Both the position numbers and the translations under genes were made by a program. Below are positions 1 through 8,747 of a DNA stretch of 64,000 nucleotides, piece by piece; the stretch's first letter is position 1; every line of letters begins with the position of its first letter. Location: positions 511,001 to 575,000 of the forward strand of contig NZ_CP095743.1 of assembly GCF_022049065.2 (NCBI RefSeq). The letters run 5' to 3'. The stretch comes from Niallia sp. Man26. GTDB taxonomy: Bacteria; Bacillota; Bacilli; Bacillales; Cytobacillaceae. A model generated the notes under the pieces. The model was not told the origin of the DNA, ran no database searches, and was given only the letters and a program-made list of their open reading frames with translations.

Positions 1-1092
1 GGGCTGGTTGATCCAATCCTGCCAGCGATTGCTGTGCAATTGGATGCGACACCAAGCCAGGTGTCTTTATTGTTTTCCAGCTATAACTTGATTACAGGAA
101 TTGCTATGCTGATTACAGGAGTGGTTTCAAGCAGAATTGGTATAAAGTGGACGTTGTTGACAGGAATTTTGTTTACAATTGTCTTTGCTGGATTAGCTGG
201 ATCGTCTAACGGTATTTGGCAGATTGTCGGTTTCCGCGGTGGATGGGGACTTGGGAATGCTTTATTTATCGCAACAGCGTTGTCCGCTATCGTAGGCCTG
301 TCAACTGGTGGAACGGCAAAAGCGATAATTTTATATGAGGCAGCCATTGGACTGGGGATCTCAGTAGGACCTCTTCTAGGAGGAGAATTGGGTTCCATTT
401 CGTGGAGAGGCCCATTTTTCGGTGTAAGCATATTAATGATTATTGCGTTTTTGGCATTATTGCTGAAAATGCCTAAATTAGAAAAGCCGAAGGTAAAAAG
501 CTCTGTATTAGATCCGATCAAGGCACTTAAATACCCAGGCTTATTTCGGTTAGGCCTGACTGCCTTTTTATACAATATTGGATTCTTTACATTGATGGCG
601 TACTCACCATTCGTAATGGAATTAGATGAACATGGTTTAGGATATGTCTTCTTAGGGTGGGGATTATGTCTCGCAATTACATCAGTCTTGATTGCGCCAA
701 GGCTGCAGGAAAAATTCGGTACAATTAAATCCATGACTGCTATGCTGCTGTTATTTGCGCTGACTTTACTTACGATGGGTATTTGGACAGACAGCAAGGA
801 AGTGGTTATCTTATCTGTTATTGTGGCAGGTCTTTTCTTAGGCACAAATAATACACTGATTACTACAGCCGTTATGGAGGTTGCTCCTGTTGAAAGAGCT
901 ACAGCCTCAGCTGCTTACAGCTTTGTCCGCTTTTTTGGTGGTGCGGTTGGTCCATGGCTTGCAAATAAATTGGCAGAGGTTTATTCACCTCATGTGCCGT
1001 TTATAGTTGGAGCAGTGTTTGTATTGCTTGCGATGGTAACTGTTGCAACAGGCAGAAAACATCTTCATCACGTGGACCGGATTTCTCATTAA
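1..1092 (+). CDS. MFS drug/metabolite exporter, DHA1 type (5' end missing)
   Basis: The reading frame is open from base 1, so the start lies outside the window; the GTG at 34 is an internal valine. The visible 363 residues are almost all hydrophobic helices. The N-terminal edge reads GLVDPILPAIAVQLDATPSQ, typical of helix 1 of 12-helix DHA1 proton-coupled exporters, and SSRIGIKWTLLTG fits the helix 2-3 loop. Bacillus YmfD and YvmA belong to this group, but the substrate cannot be told. It is an integral membrane protein, followed at once by a bidirectional terminator and the converging topB gene. Confidence 0.85.
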   Translation, partial: GLVDPILPAIAVQLDATPSQVSLLFSSYNLITGIAMLITGVVSSRIGIKWTLLTGILFTIVFAGLAGSSNGIWQIVGFRGGWGLGNALFIATALSAIVGLSTGGTAKAIILYEAAIGLGISVGPLLGGELGSISWRGPFFGVSILMIIAFLALLLKMPKLEKPKVKSSVLDPIKALKYPGLFRLGLTAFLYNIGFFTLMAYSPFVMELDEHGLGYVFLGWGLCLAITSVLIAPRLQEKFGTIKSMTAMLLLFALTLLTMGIWTDSKEVVILSVIVAGLFLGTNNTLITTAVMEVAPVERATASAAYSFVRFFGGAVGPWLANKLAEVYSPHVPFIVGAVFVLLAMVTVATGRKHLHHVDRISH

Positions 1093-1124
1093 AAAAAGTA
1101 GACCATAGGGTCTACTTTTTTTAT
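1093..1124. terminator. Bidirectional terminator between MFS gene and topB
   Basis: Inverted repeat AGTAGACC/GGTCTACT with a 3-4 base loop, flanked by an A-run and a T-run, between two converging genes. Confidence 0.85.
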
Positions 1125-3211
1125 TTATCTTCATCCTTATTCATAGCGGCCTTTAATAAATCACCAAGGCTGTTACCGAAGCTTTCATCCTTCGTATACT
1201 TTTGCACAAGTTTGCGTTCTTCCTTTTTGCTGACGGATTTTTTACGGTCAGCAGCCTTTTCAACTACATTACATGAGCGGCATTGGAAGTATGTTCCTGC
1301 TACTCCGTTATGAATTTCCATTTTCTTATGGCATTGCGGGCAACGCTTGTTGGAAAGCTTAGGGTCCTTCCGTTTGCTGAAATTGCAATCCATGCTTGAG
1401 CAGACAAGAAGTTTGCCGTTTTTCGTGTTTTTCTCTTTCAAGAAAGATCCGCACTCAGGACATTTTGATCCAGTCAGATTTTGGATTTTATAGGCTTTAT
1501 TGCTATTTTTGATTTCCAAAATAAACTGCTTTGTCTGTTGCTTGATTTCCTCCATGAATTTATCTGGATTTGCTTTGCCTTTTGCAATATCTTCTAATTT
1601 TTTCTCCCATTGTGCTGTCAGCTCAGGCGACGTCAAGTCATCATTGACAAGTTCAAGGAGTTGTTTACCTTTTTGAGTTGAATAAAAGCGGCCGTTTTGT
1701 CGTTCTACAACCTCTGTGGCGACAAGACGCTCAATAATTTCTGCTCTTGTTGCTGGTGTACCAAGTCCGAATTTCTCCATTTTCCCGAGGATATCAGCCT
1801 CACTGTAGCGAAGCGGCGGCTCTGTCCACTTTTGTTCGCTTTTTATAGAATGAACACGGACCTCCTCACCTTGCTTCACGGAGCTTAGCAGAGGATTGTT
1901 TGCAATTTTTGCACCTGTTAATACTTTAAAGCCTGGTTCGATAACATTCGTATCGTGGATGACAAATTGATGTTCGCCAATTGTCAGTGTTGTCGCAATA
2001 ACCTCATATCTATGCTTCGGATAGAACAGGCATAAGAATCTTTTCACAATTAAATCGTAAATTTTCTTTTCGTCTCCATCAAGCTTGTGTAGGAATACTG
2101 GCTGTTCTGTCGGAATGATGGCATGGTGATCAGAGACCTTGTCATTATTAAATATATTAGGAGCTTCCACTTTGCCTTTTTTAACAAGCAGCTTTTGAGT
2201 TTCTTCTTTATAAGCGGCTGACACGCTTTGCAGTCTGTCAAACATCGTATCCTTCATATCTGTCGTTAAGTAGCGGGAATCTGTCCTTGGGTATGTCACT
2301 AATTTATGCTGCTCATACAGCTTTTGAAGGACATTTAATGTCTTTTTCGCTGAGAAGCCGAAAATCTTATTCGCATCGCGCTGTAGTTCTGTTAAGTCAT
2401 ACGGTAGCGGATGGTGTTCTGTTTTCTCTTTGCGTGTCATGGAGACAACTTTTGCTTGTTTATCTTTTGTACTGTTAATAATGGCTTCCATTTGTTCTTT
2501 TGAGAAAACTCGCTTTTCGCCATTCTTTTCATAGTGAGCAGTTGATTCACCGATTCTTGCACTAATTGTCCAATATTCCTTTGGAACGAATGCTTGAATT
2601 TGTTTCTCTCTTTCAATAACTAGAGACAGAGTAGGTGTCTGCACTCTTCCTGCAGAAAGCGGGTCATTAAACTTTGTTGTTAAAGCTCGGGATACGTTTA
2701 AGCCAATCAGCCAATCAGCTTGTGCTCGGCAAACAGCGGAAGCATAAAGCCGGTCGAACTCTTTGCTTGGCTTTAAGCTGCGGAAACCGTCAAGGATAGC
2801 TTTGTCAGTCTGAGAAGAAATCCAGAGACGCTTCATCGGTTTTTGGAAGCGGATTTTATCCAATATCCATCTCGCAACTAATTCTCCTTCACGCCCAGCA
2901 TCTGTTGCAATGATGCACTCTTTAATGTCTTTTCTTTTAGCAAGCTGTTCAATCGCCTTATATTGGTGGCTAGTTTGCTTCATAACTTTAAGATCCATCT
3001 TTATAGGAATAATTGGCAAGTCGTCTAAATTCCAAGTTTTATATTTAGGGTCATAATGCTCTGGCATCTTTAATTCAATTAAATGGCCTAATGCCCATGT
3101 CACAATATATTTGTCTGATTCTATATAGCTTTTCGCTGTCTTTTGGCATCCGAGAACTCTGGCAATCTCTCTGGCCACACTCGGTTTTTCACAAAGTACA
3201 AGTGATTTCAT
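1121..3211 (-). CDS. topB: DNA topoisomerase III (type IA)
   Basis: A 696-residue type IA topoisomerase, which relaxes and decatenates DNA through a transient 5'-phosphotyrosine break. The N-terminal Toprim domain begins MKSLVLCEKPSVAREIARVL, with the acidic DAGREGE motif near residue 105. The catalytic tyrosine is in YPRTDSRYL near residue 308. The C-terminus carries two zinc ribbons (CPECGSF..C..C and CPQCHKK..C..C). The frame stays open 18 codons further upstream, but the ATG at 3211 follows a good AAGGAG site and matches the family N-terminus. B. subtilis TopB is of similar length. It stands alone, convergent with the MFS gene. Confidence 0.95.
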   Translation of the reverse strand: MKSLVLCEKPSVAREIARVLGCQKTAKSYIESDKYIVTWALGHLIELKMPEHYDPKYKTWNLDDLPIIPIKMDLKVMKQTSHQYKAIEQLAKRKDIKECIIATDAGREGELVARWILDKIRFQKPMKRLWISSQTDKAILDGFRSLKPSKEFDRLYASAVCRAQADWLIGLNVSRALTTKFNDPLSAGRVQTPTLSLVIEREKQIQAFVPKEYWTISARIGESTAHYEKNGEKRVFSKEQMEAIINSTKDKQAKVVSMTRKEKTEHHPLPYDLTELQRDANKIFGFSAKKTLNVLQKLYEQHKLVTYPRTDSRYLTTDMKDTMFDRLQSVSAAYKEETQKLLVKKGKVEAPNIFNNDKVSDHHAIIPTEQPVFLHKLDGDEKKIYDLIVKRFLCLFYPKHRYEVIATTLTIGEHQFVIHDTNVIEPGFKVLTGAKIANNPLLSSVKQGEEVRVHSIKSEQKWTEPPLRYSEADILGKMEKFGLGTPATRAEIIERLVATEVVERQNGRFYSTQKGKQLLELVNDDLTSPELTAQWEKKLEDIAKGKANPDKFMEEIKQQTKQFILEIKNSNKAYKIQNLTGSKCPECGSFLKEKNTKNGKLLVCSSMDCNFSKRKDPKLSNKRCPQCHKKMEIHNGVAGTYFQCRSCNVVEKAADRKKSVSKKEERKLVQKYTKDESFGNSLGDLLKAAMNKDEDK

Positions 3212-3340
3212 ATTTGCTCCTTCCAGCACCTGTTTTTCTAATAAACAAGCTAAGTTAGCTTGCAATTTTTAGGTCTTATCAACAATAGTATACCATTTGT
3301 TGTAATGGAAGTGATAAAAGGGAGGTTGGTTATGAGGGAA

Positions 3341-3367
3341 GGGCAGCCGGCAAGGAGCCGGCTTGCC
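3341..3367 (-). terminator. Possible terminator after the small 3374-3529 gene
   Basis: Perfect 7-bp stem AGCCGGC/GCCGGCT with a 5-base loop just past the stop codon of the minus-strand gene. The T-run is poor (TTCCC), so this is weak. Confidence 0.35.
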
Positions 3368-3373
3368 TAGCAG

Positions 3374-3529
3374 TCAGTCTTCTTCTATACGATTTTTAAA
3401 TGCTTCTTGTGTGACGATAAATTCCTCGTCTTCAGGTGCATCCTCTGCATGTGTATGTTTTCTTACACCCTCTGGAAGCGGACCAGGATGATGTTTTTTC
3501 TTATGTTCGAAATCTTTTCCTCTTGCCAT
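3374..3529 (-). CDS. Small conserved hypothetical protein, 51 aa
   Basis: I do not recognise a named family. The 51-residue product starts MARGKDFEHKKKHHPGPLP, is basic and histidine-rich at the N-terminus and acidic in the second half, with no membrane segment. An ATG at 3529 (or 3532) sits 4-7 bases behind AAAGGGG on the minus strand; the open frame runs further upstream but without a ribosome site. Small basic proteins like this are common in Bacillus genomes. It lies between topB and a divergent DUF1992 gene. Confidence 0.6.
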   Translation of the reverse strand: MARGKDFEHKKKHHPGPLPEGVRKHTHAEDAPEDEEFIVTQEAFKNRIEED

Positions 3530-3674
3530 CATTACACCCCTTTCTTTTCTTTTATATTGTCCTGAAAAATAAGAATTCCTATTCTTGTACGAAACAATTT
3601 TTAAATGGATATTATCGAGCATTTTAAGATAGGTTGTAAGTTATAATAAAAATAAAGGAAAGGATGTGCAAATC

Positions 3675-4052
3675 ATGGATTTCTCTACAATCGTTTCGGA
3701 AGACAAGATAAAAAGAGCGTATCAAGAAGGTGAATTTAATAATTTGCCGGGATTTGGTAAACCGCTGCCTAAAGACAGCTTGGCAGCAGTGCCAGAGGAA
3801 CTGCGCATGGCTTACCGGATTTTGAAAAACAGCGGCTTTTCTCTGGAAGAAAATGAACTAAAGCAAGAGCTGCTTACAATAGAGAATCTCTTGAAGGCAT
3901 GTGCTGATAAAGATGAAGCGGCCGAATTGCAGACGAAATATAACCAGAAGCAGATACAATTCCATAAAATGATGAAAAAACGGACAGGGAACAGCCATTC
4001 AAAACTTTTCGGCAGCTACCAGCAAAAGGTAGAAGATAGGCTGACCCGCTAA
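3675..4052 (+). CDS. DUF1992 (DnaJ-related) family protein
   Basis: A 125-residue soluble protein with the DUF1992 signature near the N-terminus: ISEDKIxxAxxxGEFxNLPGxGKPL is present as VSEDKIKRAYQEGEFNNLPG followed by FGKPLP. The rest is charged and helical (residues about 50-110). The family is widespread in bacteria and also forms part of eukaryotic DNAJC28, but its biochemical role is unknown. The ATG at 3675 is preferred to the GTG at 3666 because the GGAAAGG ribosome site at 3657-3663 is well spaced only from it. Monocistronic. Confidence 0.75.
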   Translation: MDFSTIVSEDKIKRAYQEGEFNNLPGFGKPLPKDSLAAVPEELRMAYRILKNSGFSLEENELKQELLTIENLLKACADKDEAAELQTKYNQKQIQFHKMMKKRTGNSHSKLFGSYQQKVEDRLTR

Positions 4053-4066
4053 GTTCATACTCTGAT

Positions 4067-4092
4067 GATGCTGAAATAGGCATCTTTTTTTT
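4067..4092 (+). terminator. Terminator after DUF1992 gene
   Basis: Stem GATGC/GCATC with an 8-base loop followed by eight T residues. Confidence 0.6.
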
Positions 4093-4154
4093 GTGTTTTT
4101 ACAGTGTTCAAAAAAAGTTCACAAAAATCATATAAATAAAAATCACTTTTTTTC

Positions 4155-4181
4155 TAAAAATTTGCTGGGAAATGTCGAAGA
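4155..4181 (+). promoter_or_regulatory. Possible SigD-type promoter of motAB
   Basis: TAAA, 15 bases, then GTCGAAGA, against the SigD pattern TAAA-N15-GCCGATAT. The -10 match is only partial. motAB is SigD-dependent in B. subtilis, which makes this the best candidate in the gap. Confidence 0.3.
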
Positions 4182-4271
4182 AAAGGAAGAGAAAGTAATC
4201 AAACTGTAATGAAACAAAAAAGCAATAGTAATAAAAGATAGAAGAAATAAACTGTAAGATAGGTGGTTTTT

Positions 4272-5072
4272 ATGGATAAAACATCATTAATTGGTATCAT
4301 ACTAGCAATCGTTGCAGTAGGGGTCGGAATGGTCTTCAAAGGGGTAAGTCCTTCCGTGCTTGCCAACCCAGCAGCCCTTCTGATTATCGTATTAGGGACT
4401 ATAGCGGCAGTTGTCATCGCCTTCCCTACTAGTGAAATTAAAAAGGTTCCTAAATTATTTGGCATCATCTTTAAGGAACAAAAGGTTCCAGATACGAAGG
4501 AATTAATCCGCATGTTTTCTGAGTGGGCACAATTAGCTCGTAAAGAAGGTCTTTTGGCATTAGAATCAAAAACTGACGAAGTAGAAGACCCATTTTTGAA
4601 AAATGGCTTGTCTATGTCAGTAGACGGACAAAGTGCTGAGTATATTCGTGATGTTCTATCAGAAGAAATTGAAGCAATGGAAGAGCGCCATCAAGCTTCC
4701 GCATTAATCTTTACACAAGCAGGAACATATGCACCGACACTTGGAGTGCTTGGGGCCGTTATTGGTCTTATTGCTGCACTAGGTTATATGGATGATTCAG
4801 AAGGATTGGGACATGCAATTTCTGCTGCGTTCGTTGCAACAATGCTTGGTATCTTTACAGGGTACGTATTATGGCATCCATTTGCCAATAAGTTGAAAAG
4901 AAAATCAAAAATTGAAGCGAAACAAAAATATTTAATGATTGAAGGTATCCTTTCTATCCTAGAAGGGGAAGCACCACGTGTTATCGAACAAAAACTAGCA
5001 TCTTATTTGCCGATTTCTGAAAGGAAAAAATTCCTAGAAGAACTGGAAGGCAGCGTGAGCGCTAATGAGTAA
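4272..5072 (+). CDS. motA: Flagellar motor stator protein MotA
   Basis: A 266-residue membrane protein that with MotB forms the proton-driven stator of the flagellar motor. It starts MDKTSLIGIILAIVAVGVGM and has two hydrophobic segments near the N-terminus, a long charged cytoplasmic loop (about residues 70-145) that contacts FliG, and two further segments (about 150-205). The ATG at 4272 follows AGGTGG by five bases; the in-frame GTG at 4263 lies inside that site. Its end overlaps motB by 8 bases, implying translational coupling. Length and sequence fit proton-type MotA rather than MotP. Confidence 0.95.
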   Translation: MDKTSLIGIILAIVAVGVGMVFKGVSPSVLANPAALLIIVLGTIAAVVIAFPTSEIKKVPKLFGIIFKEQKVPDTKELIRMFSEWAQLARKEGLLALESKTDEVEDPFLKNGLSMSVDGQSAEYIRDVLSEEIEAMEERHQASALIFTQAGTYAPTLGVLGAVIGLIAALGYMDDSEGLGHAISAAFVATMLGIFTGYVLWHPFANKLKRKSKIEAKQKYLMIEGILSILEGEAPRVIEQKLASYLPISERKKFLEELEGSVSANE

Positions 5073-5883
5073 AAAAAGAAAGAAAAAGGAGCATCATGAG
5101 GAGCATGTAGACGAATCATGGCTTGTTCCATACGCAGATTTGCTGACACTACTGCTGGCATTGTTTATCGTTCTTTATGCAATGAGCTCTGTTGATCAGA
5201 AAAAGTTTGCTGCATTGGCAGAAGTTTTTAATCAAGAATTTCAAGCAGGTACTGGTATCTTTGAATATCCAAGTCCTACTCCTGTAGAAGTAGAAGAGAA
5301 GTCTGACTTAGATGAGAACAATAAAACCGAAGGTGACGCTGCAGAAGAAAAAACCTCTGCTAATAAAGAAGTGTCAGAAGAAGAGTTAACCGAAGCTCAG
5401 CAAAAGCAGGATCAAGAAGAATTGCAAGGTATTCAAGATAAAGTTAATAGTTATATAGAAAAGAACAATTTGGAGGACAAGCTGGAAACCTCGTTAACAG
5501 ATGAAGGCCTGCTTGTTTCCATCAGAGATAATGTTCTGTTTGCCTCTGGTAGCGCCAATATCCGCGGAAAAGACGAACATCTAGTTTCCGAGATTTCTAA
5601 ACTATTAGTTATGGAGCCGCCGAGAAGCATCATAGTCAGCGGACATACAGACGATGTGCCAATCAAAAATTCTGAATTTGATTCAAACTGGGATTTAAGT
5701 GTTTCAAGAGCAATCAATTTCATGAAGCTGTTAATGGATAATAACAAGCTGAACCCAAGTTCCTTTAGTGCAAAAGGCTATGGAGAATTCAAGCCAATTG
5801 CCAGCAATAAAACAGAAGAAGGAAGAGAAAAGAACAGACGTGTTGAAATCTTAATACAGCCGAGAACCGTTTCAGAAGACTAG
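5065..5883 (+). CDS. motB: Flagellar motor stator protein MotB
   Basis: A 272-residue partner of MotA. A lysine-rich N-terminus precedes one membrane helix containing the proton-binding aspartate (WLVPYADLLTLLLALF, Asp25; Asp24 in B. subtilis). Next come an acidic, glutamate-rich linker (about residues 70-125) and a C-terminal OmpA-like peptidoglycan-binding domain (about 145-270) with SGHTDDVPI and GYGEFKPIASN. It anchors the stator to the wall. The acidic linker is long but within the range for the family. It is translated from within the end of motA and ends in a strong terminator. Confidence 0.95.
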   Translation: MSKKRKKKEHHEEHVDESWLVPYADLLTLLLALFIVLYAMSSVDQKKFAALAEVFNQEFQAGTGIFEYPSPTPVEVEEKSDLDENNKTEGDAAEEKTSANKEVSEEELTEAQQKQDQEELQGIQDKVNSYIEKNNLEDKLETSLTDEGLLVSIRDNVLFASGSANIRGKDEHLVSEISKLLVMEPPRSIIVSGHTDDVPIKNSEFDSNWDLSVSRAINFMKLLMDNNKLNPSSFSAKGYGEFKPIASNKTEEGREKNRRVEILIQPRTVSED

Positions 5884-5902
5884 AGATAGTCTTCTTTTTT
5901 TT
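5875..5902 (+). terminator. Terminator of motAB
   Basis: GAAGACTA/TAGTCTTC stem with GAGA loop and a run of T; the stem overlaps the last codons of motB. Confidence 0.85.
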
Positions 5903-5941
5903 GTGAAAAAACAGTGAATTGGAAAAATTAGAAATTAAGAC

Positions 5942-5985
5942 TTGTTCTCTAATTAACAAAAGTTTATAATATAAACAAAAGTTTA
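5942..5985 (+). promoter_or_regulatory. SigA promoter of psuKG with tandem operator-like repeats
   Basis: TTGTTC (5942-5947), 17 bases, TATAAT (5965-5970). Two exact copies of AACAAAAGTTTA lie at 5955-5966 and 5974-5985, 19 bases apart, the first overlapping the -10 box. This is the geometry of a repressor site, perhaps for the DNA-binding domain of PsuK itself (inference). Confidence 0.6.
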
Positions 5986-6018
5986 AAAAGCTGATACATA
6001 CTGTTCGGGGGTGAAAAT

Positions 6019-7116
6019 ATGAATGAAAAAGAGATTACCATTTTGCAGCTTATCCAAGAGAACCCTTTTCTAACACAAAATGAACTAGCAGAAAAAACAG
6101 GGTTATCCAGATCAGCGGTTGCCGGGTATATTTCTGCTTTAACACGTGAAGGAAAACTTCTTGGGCGTGCTTATGTTTTGCCGCAGAAAAAAGAAGTTAT
6201 TTGCATTGGTGGAGCTAATATTGACAGGAAGATTCAAGTGGAGGAAAGAATTAAGTTTGGAACCTCCAACCCTGCCAGCACCAGTCAGTCCTGTGGCGGG
6301 GTTGCCCGGAATATTGCGGAGAATCTTGGCCGGCTTGGAATGGACAGCTCCTTATTGACTATGGTTGGAGCAGATCATGGCGGGGATTGGATCATCGATT
6401 ATACGAAGCTCTATGCTGATATGAAGCCGACTATTATCTCAGAAGAGTATGCAACAGGCACTTACACTGCTCTTCTTGATGTAGAAGGGGAGATGACTGT
6501 CGCTTTAGCTGATATGTCGATATACGACAGTATGACACAAGACGTTATTGAAAAACGCTGGGGGCATATTGCGTCATCTGAATTGATTATATTAGACACT
6601 AATTTCCCTGCAGACGTGCTAGAGCAAATCATTGTCAGATGCAGGAAGGAAAATCTCCAGCTTTGTGTTACTCCAGTTTCTTCTCCTAAAGTGAAGAAGC
6701 TGCCAAGTGACTTAAGAGGGGTGACATGGCTGATTGCCAATAAGGACGAGGCAGAGGCATTGTCAGAAATGAAAATCTATGAAGAAGGAGACTTCTTTAA
6801 AGCAGCTGAAATCATCATGAAAAAGGGTGTTGAACGGGTTGTAATTACCCGTGGTGACAAGGGCTTAATATTCTTTACGAAGCTTGGAGAAGCCGGTGTT
6901 ATTTTGCCGCCTCCTGTTGAGGTTGCAGATGTAACAGGTGCAGGAGATTCTTTAGTTGCCGGAATCATGTACTCGTATTTAAAAGGATTAAATACGGAAA
7001 ACTCCTGTAAAATTGGGGTTGCCTGCTCATTAATGACACTGCAATCACATGAAACAGTCAACCCGTTATTAAATCAGAAGAAATTGCAAGACACGTTCAA
7101 AAAATACTTTGATTAA
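6019..7116 (+). CDS. psuK: Pseudouridine kinase, PfkB family, with N-terminal HTH
   Basis: A 365-residue protein. Residues 1-60 are a MarR/Crp-type winged helix (TQNELAEKTGLSRSAVAGYI). The remainder is a ribokinase-fold sugar kinase starting ICIGGANIDRKI and ending in the catalytic DVTGAGDSLVAG motif near residue 310. It phosphorylates pseudouridine to pseudouridine 5'-phosphate, the substrate of the next gene. Pairing with psuG makes this assignment much better than a generic PfkB kinase. The ATG follows GGGGGTG. The HTH suggests autoregulation at the repeated operator upstream. Only 14 bases separate it from psuG, so they form an operon. Confidence 0.88.
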   Translation: MNEKEITILQLIQENPFLTQNELAEKTGLSRSAVAGYISALTREGKLLGRAYVLPQKKEVICIGGANIDRKIQVEERIKFGTSNPASTSQSCGGVARNIAENLGRLGMDSSLLTMVGADHGGDWIIDYTKLYADMKPTIISEEYATGTYTALLDVEGEMTVALADMSIYDSMTQDVIEKRWGHIASSELIILDTNFPADVLEQIIVRCRKENLQLCVTPVSSPKVKKLPSDLRGVTWLIANKDEAEALSEMKIYEEGDFFKAAEIIMKKGVERVVITRGDKGLIFFTKLGEAGVILPPPVEVADVTGAGDSLVAGIMYSYLKGLNTENSCKIGVACSLMTLQSHETVNPLLNQKKLQDTFKKYFD

Positions 7117-7130
7117 AGGAGATATTATAA

Positions 7131-8042
7131 ATGAAAACAGAATGGCTAGAGTATTCAGTAGAGGTATTAGAAGCAAAGAAGAACAATAAAGCGATTGTAG
7201 CCCTTGAGTCGACAATCATTTCACATGGTATGCCTTATCCGCAAAATGTGGAGACAGCGAAAGAAGTAGAGGATATCATCCGCAAAAATGGAGCAGTTCC
7301 AGCAACGATTGCCATTATTGACGGAAAGATTAAAATCGGGCTTTCAGATGATGAAATTGAATTTTTGGCGAAAAGCGATGATATTGAGAAAGCAAGCAGA
7401 AGAGATTTGCCATATTTGATTGCCAATAAGAAAAATGGTGCAACTACTGTTGCTGCGACAATGATCTGTGCTGAGCTTGCCGGGATTGAAGTGTTCGTTA
7501 CAGGAGGCATCGGGGGAGTCCACCGTGAGGCAGAACAGACAATGGACATATCTGCTGATTTGCAGGAATTGGCTCAAACAAGTGTGGCAGTTGTGTGTGC
7601 AGGAGCAAAGTCAATCCTTGATATCGGCTTGACACTTGAGTATTTAGAAACATTTGGTGTGCCGGTTGTTGGATATGGCACTGAAATATTGCCGGCATTC
7701 TATACAAGAACAAGCCCATTTAATGTAAACTTCCGTATTGATGAGCCAGGTTTGGCGGCTGACATGATTCGTACGAAATGGGAGCTTGGCTTAAAAGGCG
7801 GTGTGGTAATTGCTAATCCGATACCAGAAGAGGATGCAATGGAAGAATCCTATATAACGAACATCATTGAAACTGCATTGAATGAAGCAAAAACAAACGG
7901 CATCAGCGGGAAAAATGTTACACCATTCTTGCTTAGCAAAGTAAAGGAACTGACAGAAGGATCAAGTCTGACAGCTAATATCGCATTAGTGAAAAATAAT
8001 GCTGAGGTCGGCTCTAAGATTGCTGTTGAACTAAATAAATAA
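7131..8042 (+). CDS. psuG: Pseudouridine-5'-phosphate glycosidase
   Basis: 303 residues, the usual length. PsuG cleaves pseudouridine 5'-phosphate to uracil and ribose 5-phosphate. Conserved stretches include [60 protein letters not shown] and [14 protein letters not shown]. Cytoplasmic, manganese-dependent in the family. With psuK it forms a two-gene pathway salvaging pseudouridine released by RNA turnover. A ribosome site AAAGGAGA precedes the ATG. A strong terminator follows. Confidence 0.95.
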   Translation: MKTEWLEYSVEVLEAKKNNKAIVALESTIISHGMPYPQNVETAKEVEDIIRKNGAVPATIAIIDGKIKIGLSDDEIEFLAKSDDIEKASRRDLPYLIANKKNGATTVAATMICAELAGIEVFVTGGIGGVHREAEQTMDISADLQELAQTSVAVVCAGAKSILDIGLTLEYLETFGVPVVGYGTEILPAFYTRTSPFNVNFRIDEPGLAADMIRTKWELGLKGGVVIANPIPEEDAMEESYITNIIETALNEAKTNGISGKNVTPFLLSKVKELTEGSSLTANIALVKNNAEVGSKIAVELNK

Positions 8043-8058
8043 TAAATGACTGGCAAAA

Positions 8059-8110
8059 GGCTATATGGTGCTTTCTTTAACAGGGAAGCTTCCATATGCC
8101 TTTTTTTTTA
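8059..8110 (+). terminator. Terminator of psuKG
   Basis: Long two-part hairpin: outer GGC(T)ATATGG/CCATATGCC, inner GCTTTC/GGAAGC, then nine T residues. Confidence 0.85.
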
Positions 8111-8135
8111 GGAAACGATTCCAAAAGCCTTGTCA

Positions 8136-8462
8136 TTAATCTGCAGATGTCTTCTTGAATTTAATGAATTCTAAGTAGCATGAGAATTCTTCCTTTGTAA
8201 TTCCTTCTTTTATAGCATCTTCTACTAAATTAATCCATTCTGAATCTAAGTATTCCGCCCCGTTAGAATTTGTTTCGAGGAGTTCTTCCACATGAGTATC
8301 AAGCGTGGTAGCAAGCTTTGAAAGGACCTGTAAAGAGGGATTCTTTTGGATGCCTCGCTCAATATAACTCAAATAAGACTTCGAAACACCTGCACGGTCA
8401 GATAGCTCGTTAATGGAATAGCCTTTTTCTAACCGCAGTCTTTTTAGTGCAGCACCAACCAT
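8136..8462 (-). CDS. SinR/SlrR-like transcription repressor (paralogue)
   Basis: A 108-residue protein built like SinR: an Xre-type helix-turn-helix (about residues 6-62, GYSINELSDRAGVSKSYLSY) and a C-terminal SinI-interaction helix pair (about 72-100, LDSEWINLVEDAIKEGITKE). In B. subtilis such proteins repress biofilm matrix genes and are titrated by the antagonist SinI. It differs clearly from the better SinR orthologue at 9590-9913, so one may play the part of SlrR, though SlrR of B. subtilis is longer. Start ATG follows AAGGAG. A GAAC/GTTC operator overlaps its promoter region, suggesting autoregulation. Confidence 0.85.
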   Translation of the reverse strand: MVGAALKRLRLEKGYSINELSDRAGVSKSYLSYIERGIQKNPSLQVLSKLATTLDTHVEELLETNSNGAEYLDSEWINLVEDAIKEGITKEEFSCYLEFIKFKKTSAD

Positions 8463-8508
8463 ATAGAATAATCTCCTTATGTATTATTAAACACATTTTC
8501 ATTATAAC

Positions 8509-8587
8509 GAACGAATTGTTCAATAAAAAATACAAAAAAGCTAGCATTCACGAGAAAATTCGAGAAAAAGAACGATAACCGTTCTCT
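8509..8587. promoter_or_regulatory. SinR-type operators upstream of the 8136 regulator
   Basis: GAACGAATTGTTC at 8509-8521 lies just upstream of a minus-strand TATAAT (8501-8506). A second site at 8567-8587 reads AAAGAAC, 7 bases, GTTCTCT: two copies of the SinR heptamer GTTCTYT facing each other. Assignment to SinR is by motif match only. Confidence 0.55.
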
Positions 8588-8654
8588 AAAGAGAAAAAAT
8601 AGCGGATTTTAGAATTTTCCAAAATGAGATAATTGAACTATACTAAACTCATTG

Positions 8655-8702
8655 GTTCGATAAAAAGAACGAAAAATCATTTAAAAAGAACTAATTTTGT
8701 TC
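8655..8702. promoter_or_regulatory. Further GTTC/GAAC operator cluster before the zinc-ribbon gene
   Basis: GTTC at 8655, AAAGAAC ending at 8670, AAAGAAC ending at 8691 and GTTC at 8699-8702, just downstream of a TATACT box (8639-8644) that could be the promoter of the 8748 gene. They look like SinR/SlrR-type half sites placed to block transcription. Confidence 0.45.
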
Positions 8703-8747
8703 ATTCATAAAGCATATATTTGAAACTAATAGGTTAGCAGGTGGATT

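Noticed and set aside
81..845. 254-codon open frame on the minus strand inside the first MFS gene
   Set aside because: Antisense shadow of a clear membrane protein; no ribosome site and an unnatural, proline-rich composition.
3332..3370. 12-codon plus-strand frame behind GGGAGG
   Set aside because: Covers the hairpin that follows the minus-strand small gene; too short to support.
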